Origin: Neodontobutis hainanensis
Lineage: Eukaryota > Chordata > Actinopteri > Gobiiformes > Odontobutidae
Reading direction: 5' to 3'
DNA: 64,000 bases
Assembly: GCA_024349245.1 (NCBI GenBank)
Contig: JALDNG010000937.1
Span: 1-64,000 of the forward strand
Below the pieces are notes generated by a model. That model did not search any database. It was not told where the DNA came from and saw only the letters and a program-made list of their open reading frames with translations. This document shows, piece after piece, positions 1 through 9,462 of this stretch. How positions within the stretch are numbered: position 1 is the first letter of the stretch; every line of letters begins with the position of its first letter. The translations under genes and the position numbers were made by a program.

Positions 1-889
1 AAATGATTGCTGTTATTGAACCCCCTGGTATTTAATTACAAGTGTGGGCTCTTTGTAAAGGTAACAATCTCTAGTTTCACTCAGAGCAGTCAGAATCTGT
101 CTAAGTATTACTGATAAAATTTTATACACTTTGGAACACACAAAAAAAATTACTTTTTGTGTGCTCGCCTAAAAAATTTAGTGAAAATAAAAGTGTCTGA
201 AGCTTCAGCAGGTAGTTGAGGACTAAAACACACTGTGGGCCAAAAGAATTACTGGATGACTACTCACATTTCAAATTTGAAAAGAATATCTGTAAAAATG
301 AGTATTTTACAGCAGTTTTAATGTTGGTTAATCTAGGCGCTTTATTCCACTAAAATGATTTATTCATCTTATCAAACTAACACATTTGGAAAAAGTGCAA
401 TAAGTTCTGAATGCCTCAACCCACAGACTTCAATGAGGGCTCTTCTGAAAGCTTACACCTAGAGGAACCTGAATTTACACACAATGTAACTATATTAGTT
501 ATTAAAATTAATATTCCATAATGATTGGCATGTTTACATATGAAAATAGTCAAAATGAGTGTTTTGGGACAAAATATATATTTTTGAATAATATCCACAA
601 ATAAAAACACACTGCAAACTATATACATTGGTCATAGCACTGCAATTTAGTGTTTTCAAGGCTCCAACAGCATTAAAAAGGGGAAAAGGAGAGAATAGAG
701 AGGTGTCAAATCCCATCCCCCCCCCTCCTGCTGCGGCTGGCTCTCTCTACTTCTCATTATTATTTTTTTCTTCAACTGCCTGTCTAAAATGCATAAAATA
801 ACTAAAACAGATGATATTTATTACTTATAATATGTAAAATATAAAAAGAATATAGTTTTTACTCATAAAAAACTCAAAAGATGCAAGTG
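1..889. other. AT-rich flank, no gene recognised
   Basis: The stretch is AT-rich with frequent stops in all frames and a short C-run near 718-726. I see no splice-bounded coding segment or known family. It probably lies upstream of the channel gene promoter. Confidence 0.6.
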
Positions 890-1160
890 CGTGTTGACGC
901 AGCTGCCTCTCTCTCCTCTCCTCTTCTCTGACGCGAGGAACCCCAGACCCTGAATTTTGAAAAAAAAGTTGCCGTGTTTGGTATCTCCGTAAACCGTAGC
1001 TCATTGGCTGTCTATTTGTAGTACTGAGGACTCTCTGTGACGCTTCTAGCCCAAACTAAAGCCGTTGAAGTGGGGGCGTAGTCGTTCATCCATCTGTGGA
1101 GTTCCAAGTCTTCTCATTGGTCAAAGGCTGACCAAAACCCCTTTCAATTGGCCAAACAAG
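890..1160 (+). promoter_or_regulatory. Putative promoter with three inverted CCAAT boxes
   Basis: Three ATTGG motifs (inverted CCAAT, the NF-Y site) lie within 150 bp at 1003-1007, 1116-1120 and 1147-1151, in locally GC-richer sequence with several CG dinucleotides. A plausible 5' exon with a consensus donor at 1439 follows. No clear TATA box is seen at the expected distance. Promoter function is inferred from motif clustering and position only. Confidence 0.4.
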
Positions 1161-1189
1161 GTGTCAATCTAATGCTAACACTTCCTGGT

Positions 1190-1438
1190 AGCACGAGATT
1201 AGCTTGTTTCGGCGGTAGAAAAGGAATTATGTTTTTTATTTACAAAAGAAACGACATAAAGTGTCACAGCTGACTTCAAGTTGGGAATACTTTTCGGCAG
1301 TTTTTGTGCCTTGGAGGCTCTAACATATCTTTTGGACCTAATTATTTTACTGGATATTATTCCCTGGACCTTTATGAGCAGAATGAGACCCAGTTTGTGG
1401 GATTTTGTAGCGGTTCCAGTTCTATAGACCCGTAAAAG
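1190..1438 (+). other. Possible non-coding first exon of the channel gene
   Basis: A consensus splice donor (AAAAG|GTAAGA) ends this stretch at 1438, downstream of the CCAAT cluster. The ATG at 1374 opens only 17 codons before a TAG, so the exon would be untranslated or the start lies elsewhere. The 5' boundary is a guess. It could equally belong to another transcript. Confidence 0.3.
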
Positions 1439-2526
1439 GTAAGACCAAATCCAATCTCCATCTTTGTGCTTGTCTGTAAAACGGGCTTTGGTGTCAAATA
1501 TGTGGTTTTAATGTCTTAAAATGGTTTATATAGTCTGAAAGAGGAGACTTTAAGCTTTAATTTGATGTATAGATTTTGGGGTTTGCATGACTTAGGAGTT
1601 TGCACTGATGGAGGCGCACGCTAAAATGCTCTGTGGAAACTGTAAACGTCCCGGGACCGGGACGTTGAAGTAAGAACTTAAACCCATTCAAATCCAACTA
1701 AAGCCTGTTCAAATCCAACTAAATCTTGTTCAAATCCACTTAAAACCTGTTCATATCCATCTAAATATAGTATTGAGGAAATACTGAAGTGATTTAGAAA
1801 CGCACATCAGAAGCTAAGCTACATTTAGGAAATACCATCCCTTTCGTGCCCCCAAGCGTTATGGGGGCAGCCAAGAAGAGAGACATCTAGTGAAGCTGCA
1901 GAGAAAGCTTTGGATTTATTAGCTTTGAATCAAGAGGTCTGATCCATGGGTAGCTTCTGGTGCGCAAATCGGGGCCTTATTACCCCTGGCTGGGTCGCCT
2001 GGGCGAAGGTGTCTGATGCTGCGAGAACCGAAAACACCTGATGATGCGCACCAGTGCATCCAGGAGATGTTTCTTAATCGGTGCAGAATTCGTAGACATA
2101 CAATTATACTGTATTTTTTGGGTTTAATAATTTCCTATGGCAGTGACAAAAGAGAATGCCAACCAAGATGACCGACTGCTATAAAACCACGTTACTTGTC
2201 ATAAATCAATTTAACTGTGTGTTTTAAATGAAAGCAGCAGGATCATTTGGACAAGTCTCTACCCCACAGCATTGCAGTGTATGTTTATTGAAACATTGGA
2301 ATAATAAATTATACTGGCTACTGTCCAGACTAACAAATTCAAATTTCAAAATGTATAACTTTTCATTTAGCATCTGCTCAGGCATTTTTAGGAAAATAAA
2401 ACACATTGTTGAGTGAGAGATCAAAATACAATCACTCTGAAAGACAGTCATTTTAATGTGTGGCAGTTCTTCAAGGAATGTTAAGGTGAATGTGTTGGCT
2501 CACGGTGTCTTCCGTCATGAACACAG
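1439..2526. other. Intron-like stretch; missing domain I S1-S2 exons expected here or upstream
   Basis: I looked for the S1-S2 segment of channel domain I between the putative first exon and the S3 exon at 2527 and found no convincing match in any forward frame. A run of near-repeats of 'TTCAAATCCAACTAAA' type occurs at about 1685-1770. Nothing else is recognised. Confidence 0.45.
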
Positions 2527-2577
2527 TTATCTACGAAACAAGTGGAACTGTTTCGATGCATTCATTATTGCTGTTGA
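2527..2577 (+). CDS. Channel exon: domain I S3
   Basis: Reads YLRNKWNCFDAFIIAV between an ACACAG acceptor and a GTGAGT donor. The W-N-x-x-D-x-F-I core is the usual start of S3 in Cav3 domain I. It ends after two bases of a codon and joins in phase to the exon at 2681. It is the first recognisable coding exon. Confidence 0.65.
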   Translation, partial: LSTKQVELFRCIHYCC

Positions 2578-2680
2578 GTGAGTATCCAACAAATAAACAC
2601 ATATACAACAACGCTGCTTTGTGATCAACCACTTTTGCACTTATGTTATTAATGATATTTTGTCTGTGTTGTCCTTTAAG

Positions 2681-2772
2681 GCTGCTGGGATATGTTTTGA
2701 GTTTTTTCCGGATTGACCTCTTCTGGTTGTTAGATTCTCTGAGGCCACTGTGCCTGATAAGAAGGATAACAT
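2681..2772 (+). CDS. Channel exon: domain I S3-S4
   Basis: Begins after TTTAAG and ends at GTAAGT. In phase it reads ELLGYVLSFFR, then DSLRPLCLIRRIT. The LRPL..I.R core matches the end of Cav3 S4 (LRPLRAINR), but the preceding R-x-x-R gating charges are reduced, so voltage sensing in this repeat would be weak. Confidence 0.6.
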
Positions 2773-2873
2773 GTAAGTCTTTTTTCCAAACCACAAACAT
2801 AGTAAAAAAAACACTGAAATAAAATTGAGACAACAAGTGCAGTTCAAATCAATTATCTAACCTGTTTGAGCAG

Positions 2874-3030
2874 GCTCATGGAGAACTGTGGAGACCATTT
2901 TAGAAACCCTGCCCATGTTCTCTAATGTCCTTCTGCTCTTCAACCTGCTCATCATCGTCTTCGGCATTGCAGCAGTGCAGCTGTGGAAGGGACAGCTACG
3001 CAACCGCTGCTTTCTCGGAGCTGATGTAAC
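2874..3030 (+). CDS. Channel exon: domain I S4-S5 linker and S5
   Basis: In-phase continuation reading TVETILETLPMFSNVLLLF, then FGIAAVQLWKGQLRNRCFL. This is close to Cav3 (TLPMLGNVLLL...VQLWAGLLRNRCFL). The donor GTAAGT is intact and the exon ends after two bases of a Thr codon. Confidence 0.85.
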
Positions 3031-3482
3031 GTAAGTTTAAAAGTATAGTCTAGGGCTTTTTCCTCCCTTGAAAGTCCACCATCTCCATCACGTTGCAACT
3101 TTCTAAGTAGCTCGCCAAAGACTTAAGGAATCCTACATAAACTTGATCTGTCACTCAGCAAACCAACATACCTTTATATCCAATCTGGGCACAAATGTTT
3201 GATTTGGTCATTCAAAGTCTGAAAGATAAATGGCATACTAACAATGTTGCATTTCCAGCAGTCTTTTGTGATATGGATATAGAGAGTTGCAGCGTCAACA
3301 CATGTTAAATATATATTATGCAACTGGACCTATAAGCATTGAGCAATGGCTTTAGTCTCACATTTGGCTGTTGCTTTCTAAAAGTATTGCTAGACTTCTG
3401 TATTTATCAGATGATTGGTTTTGTCTTCATTGTCTACAGACAAAAAGTATTAAAGTGTGTATGTCTCTATGTTTCTCCTCAG

Positions 3483-3774
3483 ACAGTACAACAGGACCAT
3501 GCATCCTTTCTACTCTGACCCTAACAACTCACCCTTCATCTGTTCACCATTTGACAACGATGGTCAGCATTGCAGTAACGTACCATCTACAGTCAAAAAC
3601 AACACCCAGTGCATGGTTTTACCTGAGAGTCAGGCCCTGGCTTCGTTTAATGACTCTCACGACTGTGTGAACTGGAACAGTTTGTACAGAGAGTGTCAAC
3701 GTGGAGACGAGAACCCTTATGAAGGAATCATTAACTTTGACGACATTGGTTATGCTTGGATAGCTATATTTCAG
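3483..3774 (+). CDS. Channel exon: domain I extracellular pore turret
   Basis: Joins in phase (AC|A). It contains SPFICSPFDNDGQHCS, CVNWNSLYRECQRGDENPY and INFDDIGYAWIAIFQ. The long cysteine-containing loop and the GYAWIAIFQ run-in to the pore are characteristic of Cav3 domain I. It has 97 uninterrupted codons and ends at a GTGAGT donor. Confidence 0.9.
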
Positions 3775-3894
3775 GTGAGTAATAATAATAAATCAAATTT
3801 AAATAGCGCTTTTCAGAGGATGCTTTACATACACAATACACACACAGGACAAATAAAACAATAAATAATTATGTAAACAGTATGATCACTTGTA

Positions 3895-4255
3895 CAGTGC
3901 ATCAGAAACATATTCACAGTGCTTCACTTTTTCCACATTTTATGTTACAGCCTTTTCCCAAAATTGATTAAATTCATAATTTGTCTCAAAATTCTACAAA
4001 CAATACCCCACAATAAAAACTTTAAAAAGTTTAAATTAAACGTTAAAATTTATTTAAAAAAAAAAAAAACAGTAATGAGCTGGAAAAAAGTTTTTATGTT
4101 ATCATTCATATTCTTTGGAAAATGGCCAAAAAAAAAAAAATTCTGCCAGGGTATGTAATTTTTGAACACAACCGTGTCTGAGCTCAATTTTGAGTGTTAT
4201 GGCAAAGGCTTTGAATAATTATGTACATGCACTTTTTTTTTTTTTTTAATATCTC
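3895..4255. mobile_element. Truncated Tc1-like non-autonomous transposon in an intron
   Basis: Starts with CAGTGCATCAGAAACATATT and continues 'cacagtgcttcactttttcc', the terminal sequence of a Tc1-type element abundant in fish (recognised from memory). Near the other end 'gagctcaattttgag' and 'aattatgtacatgcactttt' match the distal part. The centre and the far terminus are missing, so it is a deleted, immobile copy. A related copy lies at 14,490-15,028. Confidence 0.6.
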
Positions 4256-4330
4256 AGTATCTACTCACCTGAACAGATTTGTCTTTGAACTCTTTATTGA
4301 TCTGTGTATTTTTCATTTGAAAATCCTCAG

Positions 4331-4420
4331 GTCATCACACTGGAAGGATGGTCAGAAATCATGTATTTTGTCATGGATGCCTTTTCTTTTGGAGTTTTTA
4401 TTTTTATAGTTGTGACTGTG
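4331..4420 (+). CDS. Channel exon: domain I pore loop and start of S6
   Basis: Reads VITLEGWSEIMYFVMDAFSF, then a hydrophobic run to VVTV. The Glu in TLEGW is the domain I selectivity residue of T-type channels. Acceptor CTCAG and donor GTAAGT are intact, and the exon is exactly 30 codons in phase 0. Confidence 0.9.
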
Positions 4421-5302
4421 GTAAGTATTCGATTTTTATATTTTACAAAGGCAAAGATATACCCTTAAGCTTTAGTATATACCCTGAAAGCTGTATTTGG
4501 CGAAATTTCAAATCAAAGTCAAAAGAGAAAGAAAAACTAATTCATAATGCCTTTTTATTTTGGTGAAAATTTTTGCATACACTGGTTTTTAAATGAACAG
4601 CAAAATCAATATCATTAACACCAGAAAGTGTATACATAGTTCTCACTTGATTGATGAATTCTCACCAACTTGATAGTGTTGCGTTTTTAAATCATCAGTT
4701 GTGTAAATTTGTTCTACATTCTGTTGTCGAGCGGGTAGATCAGAGACGTGAGAGATTGGGGCACACCTTATTTTTCTTTTAGTTCCCATTTTTGTTACAT
4801 GTGGTGAGAAATTACTTTTGGACTTAGGAAAAAGAATGGTCGCCTCATTCATGAAGCTTCTTGTGTAGAAATATCTACTTAAACCCTACTTAAGAGGATT
4901 TTCACCAAATCTTTTTTACATTAACTGAAAAATGTTCTTCTAAAAGAACAAATCTCAAGAACAGGGTGAAGCCTACAAATGAATGATCTAAGCTACTAAA
5001 GGCCATTTGGCAGGGTACAGGTCTCATTACGTGTCTCTGTCCTGTAGTTCTTAAAGTACAGCCGCTTTCGTACAGGTGCTCTGGAGTATTTTTTTTAAAT
5101 GACAACGGAAACAAAGCTAACTGCGTACCCCAAGCTCTCTTTGTGATACTGAAACCCACTGGCCTCTTTTCCCAAACTCAGATACTCATTTGAACACTCC
5201 TCAGACTGACATTCACTGAAGCTGTCTGTTTTTTCTTATTCTTCTTTTACTTCCTGTCTTTTATGTTGTGGTTTTAAAGTGACTGCTCTTCTTTCACATC
5301 AG

Positions 5303-5467
5303 CTCGAGCATTTGTCATGACGAACGTGTGTGCTGTAGTGATTAGTACCCAGTTCTCGATGTTCATGAGCAACAGCAGCATGAAGAACAAGAAGATAGAA
5401 TACAAGTTGCAGTTCTTTTAAAAGAACAAGCAACTAGATTCTTACAAAAAGTCTACTTTGAAATGAG
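5303..5467 (+). CDS. Channel exon: domain I S6 and start of I-II linker, frame-damaged
   Basis: The frame starting CGA at 5305 reads RAFVMTNVCAVVISTQFS, the S6 end of Cav3 domain I (FFMINLCLVVIATQFS). It is out of phase with the preceding exon by one base. Near 5416-5421 an extra T shifts the frame; after it KEQATRFLQKVYFEM matches the conserved post-S6 segment (REQRVRFLSNAS). The donor GTTAGA is weak. Confidence 0.65.
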
Positions 5468-5692
5468 GTTAGACAGAGACTTAACTGTATTACTGTGTTC
5501 TTTGTGTTCATGACCTTACTTTTTAAATAATATATCAATAGGGACTTTTAGGAATAGAAAAATACAATGCTGTGTAAATAAATTTGGACATAGCCTCAGA
5601 AAGATTATTACAGCTGCTGGTTTATTAGCAGGTGTCTGAACTACAGTAAAATCACATTTTGAAAAACTGCATCTTTTCAGTTCTTATATTAG

Positions 5693-5862
5693 GTCCCACA
5701 GACGGCCTCCATCTGACAGCGCTCAAATAGAGATCCGGCGAAAAGTCTATGCCTATTTCAGGAACACCTCAAAAATATGTTGCCACCGACTGCTTCGACC
5801 GAGTGATCCTTTTTGTGAATTTCTTAAGTATTTTTGTGATCGCTATGGAACATTACCAACAG
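5693..5862 (+). CDS. Channel exon: short I-II linker and domain II S1
   Basis: Joins in phase (AG|G) and reads RRPPSDSAQIEIRRKVYAYF. A 1-base shift near 5785-5792 changes to the frame CFDRVILFVNFLSIFVIAME, then HYQQ, matching Cav3 domain II S1 ([24 protein letters not shown]). The I-II linker is only about 50 residues, against several hundred in known Cav3 channels. Confidence 0.65.
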
Positions 5863-5935
5863 GTGAGACACATGGGGGATTCTTAGTTAACCCTTCTATG
5901 GAAAGCTACTATTACCAGTGCACATTTTTGAGCAC

Positions 5936-5981
5936 ACTAGTACTTCTAGTAGATATTTTGTGTAGTACTAGAGGTACTAGT
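5936..5981. repeat. Inverted repeat (46-bp hairpin) in an intron
   Basis: The arms ACTAGTACTTCTAGTA (5936-5951) and TACTAGAGGTACTAGT (5966-5981) are complementary except for one position, with a 14-base spacer. It lies 74 bp after an exon. It may be the end of a small transposon; no target duplication was identified. Confidence 0.5.
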
Positions 5982-6828
5982 GACGCTTTGGACCTCACTG
6001 TTGTAGAAAGCTGCTGACCACCTCTATTTAGCCGATTGGATTTGAGACAAGATAGACTGAAAGACACAGAATGTATGACTTAGAGAAGAAGATTTATTCA
6101 CCACAAGACAGGCCTGAGACAGAGAACACTCAATATGCATGTTCAAGTCTCACTAGAGTCTGGAATAGTGCAGCATATGTAGCTGTGAATTGCATCATTG
6201 ATTGGGCAATTTTGTCTTAACCTTGTAGTTGTTTGTGTAATCTTTTAAACAAGTTCATTTGGGTAGTGTCTGTTGTCATTATCATTTTAAAAGAGTAAAC
6301 ACAAATGTTTTTTATAATAAATGGCTTCACCAAACCACTAACTATGAATAAAAAAGTTCATTCATATTCTCAACTCCCAAAAAAACTCCCAAAATTTCCA
6401 AATTCTTCCAGGATATGTACTTATGAGCACAAGTGTATAATTAGAACTGGTTTGTGGAATACGTCATGGCCACTGTTGATTTGGCACAGAGCAGGCTCAT
6501 TACATTCCTCACACATGTTGTCTAGTTTCAGTTTCTGTGGGATTGGTTCTGACCCGGGGGCTTAAAGTTGGGACAGTGCAGTGATATCATAAACCGTATC
6601 ATTTATTTGGTTCAGTGTTCCAGGTGTAAATGCTTAAGATAATGCAAGAATGCCTGGAAGAATGCAAGATTATTTTAATTATGCACCCTTAAGTTTTAGA
6701 AATTTACCTACTTATTTTAAAGCCCATGAAATGAAAATATGCACTGAACAGCACAGTATAATACATCTATAAAGTAAATACAAAGATTTATTTCCTGATT
6801 TCCTTTTCCTTTGTGTCTTTTCTCACAG

Positions 6829-6979
6829 CCTCTCTGGTGGATGAAGTTACTCCTGATCAGTAACATTTTCATCGATGCTATATCTTCTTCACGGAGATGG
6901 TGCTGAAGTAAATAATACATTCATTTGATTACTTCAGAGAGTTTAATAATCTGCTGGACTTCATCATTGTTATTACAAG
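6829..6979 (+). CDS. Channel exon: domain II S2-S3 with frameshift and stop
   Basis: Reads LLISNIFIDA, then after a shift near 6880 IFFTEMVLK, an in-frame TAA at 6909-6911, and SFDYFREFNNLLDFIIVIT. This matches domain II S2-S3 of Cav3 ([20 protein letters not shown]...NIFDGVIVVIS). Two separate lesions lie in one exon. Confidence 0.65.
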
Positions 6980-7047
6980 GTAATGTGGGTGTCCTAAATG
7001 TAATCTAAAGAATTGTCCCACAACTCTGAAGGTTCTTTGTGTACCAG

Positions 7048-7233
7048 TTGTATGGAGCACCTGACGACAGGTGGCAGTATGCTGGCGGTGCTGCATGTCT
7101 TTCGTTTGCTTCGTCTAGTGCGCCTCATTATGTCCCATCCTAACCTGTGGAAACAAGTTCTAGTGCTGATGAAGACCATGAAAGAGGCCGTTCCACTCTG
7201 GTCCCTGTTGCTGCTTTTCATTTTTGTTTTCAG
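7048..7233 (+). CDS. Channel exon: domain II S4-S5, GC splice donor
   Basis: Reads GGSMLAVLHVFRLLRLVRLI, then KQVLVLMKTMKEAV and LLLLFIFVF. It closely matches Cav3 domain II ([35 protein letters not shown]). The S4 arginines FRLLRLVR are kept. The exon ends CAG|GCATGT, a non-canonical GC donor whose use gives perfect phase with the next exon. Confidence 0.85.
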
Positions 7234-7307
7234 GCATGTACTTCTCAGAATAGAGAGATAGAGGTTCTACCAGTGCAGGTTTACTGACTATGTCTCTGTT
7301 ATTCCAG

Positions 7308-7416
7308 TCTACTGGGGATGCACTGCTTTGGGTCAAAATTCAACTTTCCCACACAAGATGTGCATAGACGGACAAACTTTGACTCCATCCTGTGGTCGAT
7401 GCTCACTGTGTTTCAG
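7308..7416 (+). CDS. Channel exon: domain II S5-pore, mutated donor
   Basis: Reads LLGMHCFGSKFNFPTQDVHR, then TNFDSILWSMLTVFQ, matching Cav3 ILGMHLFGCKF...KNFDSLLWAIVTVFQ. The expected donor after VFQ reads ATGAGC instead of GTGAGC, which should abolish normal splicing. The preceding intron is only 74 bp. Confidence 0.8.
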
Positions 7417-8113
7417 ATGAGCCTGGTCTGCTTTGTAACAGCACTAATTGGGGTCTCTTCCGACTCCAAATACTACTAAGTATTAAAAACATTCAGGCAA
7501 CCAAATATTCAATCAGTTTAATCCTGAAACATTTTGAGTATTTGGTAGGTTTCAGGGATTCATGGAGAACAAAAATATTGATGTTTCAGTGTTTATTTAA
7601 TTTTATTTATGTGCATTTTTGGCTGGAGGGTCCCCAGGAGAGAGCAGAAAGTGTCAAGGGTGTATAATAGATCTGTGAGAGTCACTGAAGAGAAACATTC
7701 TGCAGAAATTCATGCTATAAGCTGTAACACAGACACACTGATCAAATCAAAAAGAAAAAGGTTAAGGGTGATCAAAATGATTGCAAACAAATAAGACTGT
7801 TTGAGAATCCCTTGAATGCTGCATATAATTTGTTGACCATGGTTTTTTGTAATTCTTTAATGGATAAATATAATCCTTTTTATTTACAATTTAGATTTGA
7901 GTTGGAAAAGTCAAGGGAAATGTAAAATGTAATTTCCAGGTTGAATTGTCATGGCTTTTAAATGATTGTCTTGTCATTAGTTGTATTGGCAATATGGACA
8001 TAAAATCTAATAATTTTTATTAAAAGGAAAAACCTTCCACTGGAAACTCCCGGAGGCCCCCTGCTGATGCACTTTTGCACTCACAACTTTTTTTGTCTTA
8101 TTCTCTGATGTAG
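7417..8113. other. Channel intron, nothing recognised
   Basis: AT-rich sequence with no coding segment or known repeat that I can name. It ends in TGATGTAG before the domain II pore exon. Confidence 0.5.
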
Positions 8114-8270
8114 ATTCTGACCCAGGAAGACTGGAATTACGTGATGTACAACGGCATGATCACCACCAGCCCCTGGGCATGTTTTTTTTTTCGTTGCTGT
8201 GATAATGCTGGGGAAACATTTACTCCTGAACGTGCTTGTGAGCATCGTGGTTCGTAATTTCCAAGTTCTG
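8114..8270 (+). CDS. Channel exon: domain II pore and S6, homopolymer frameshift
   Basis: Reads ILTQEDWNYVMYNGMITTSP (pore, Glu filter residue), identical at TQEDWN with Cav3. A ten-T run at 8182-8191 breaks the frame; in the shifted frame FVAVIMLGKHLLLNVLVSIV is S6. The donor GTAAGG is intact. A homopolymer lesion could be a sequencing error. Confidence 0.8.
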
Positions 8271-9223
8271 GTAAGGACCATTTTTGTTTTCATACATCAC
8301 TGATGCATAATAATTGATATGCAGTGAGTCAGGGCTGGGATATTTGATGTTGATGGGTCCTCCTCAAGAAAATTACAGTCAAAACATCATCTAATTCCCT
8401 TTTTAGATGATATTTTAGAGTTTAGCTGAACATTTTGAGTGGCCCCAACATCAGAGACAGAAGACTTTAAAACAGAAAGGTCAAGGTCAAAAATGTTTTA
8501 TATTTCCCGCCCTTTGCTCTTTATGCCAATAAAACCACATCACATCCACAGTCTCTGTTTTGAGACAAACCCCTTTAACAGGCAGCACCAGCCCCACGGT
8601 CCTCCGCTGGGACAGGGTGTGGGGCTAACGGGATTTCTACAGTAAATATTTACAGAGCACAGGCCACAGATTTGTGTGCTGCTGGGTTCGGTCGCTGTTT
8701 TACACAGTGGCACGTGGTGAGCGTGCAAGAACTCATTGACACGAAGATCATTTAAATATGTTTTTGTCGTAGAAAAAATAAAATGCATAATTCTGGGCAG
8801 AGAAAGGCAATAGAAAACGTATAGTGTAATAAGTATTACACGGCCCAGTTCCAAATCTAATTTGCTTCAGCATTTTTCAAGATCATTACATTCTGAGAAA
8901 GAGTTGAATTCTGAGTATGTCCCCCCAATCATTAATGCAATGCTCCCTGACAGTAACAGAGATGACAGATTAACAAATTTGTTATTATTACAAAGCCAGT
9001 CTCCCCAACCTTTAAAAAATAAAATGTAAAAATACACATTGGACTAAACCTCACAGTACTTTAATACCTGTAATAGTCTTTTAAAAGGCTACAAATCACA
9101 CAGTGTTTAAATAGTTTTTATTCAAATTTTTACATCTGTAATCTGTTATTTGTAACTTGTGCGCAGTGTGCCTACAGTATAGTGGCTTGATGATGTGTTT
9201 GTCTAAAAACTCTGTTGTCCTAG
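8271..9223. other. Channel intron, nothing recognised
   Basis: No coding match or repeat that I can name. The sequence is AT-rich with a GC-richer patch at about 8580-8640. Confidence 0.5.
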
Positions 9224-9283
9224 GCCCATTCCATTATCTCACACGAAGACACACAGACTTCAGTGACCGCAGCAGTAGAAAAC
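9224..9283 (+). CDS. Channel exon: II-III linker, first part
   Basis: Twenty codons, AHSIISHEDTQTSVTAAVEN, between CCTAG and GTAAGA, in phase with both neighbours. It has no counterpart I recognise in other Cav3 linkers. Assignment rests on phase, position and splice sites. Confidence 0.55.
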
Positions 9284-9391
9284 GTAAGATGTGAAAAAGA
9301 CATTATGAAATACAACTTACTACTTTTAATCAAGCTTTAATGTTGATGTAATCTTTTAAATGTCTGTTTTCTTTTTTGATTTTTACTGCAG

Positions 9392-9462
9392 ACACCTCGT
9401 TATCCAAAATGGTTCATAGATCATAAGGAGTGGTCACTCTTCCTGTTTTCTCCGCAGAACAA
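9392..9462 (+). CDS. Channel exon: II-III linker, last part
   Basis: Reads TPRYPKWFIDHKEWSLFLFS followed by PQN, and joins in phase (AA|G) to the domain III S1 exon. The W-x-L-F-L-F-x-P segment resembles the pre-S1 sequence of Cav3 domain III (W.LYLFSP..). The whole II-III linker is only about 50 residues. Confidence 0.65.

Noticed and set aside
2531..2836. A 101-codon minus-strand frame
   Set aside because: It is antisense to channel exons with good splice sites and has no recognisable domain.
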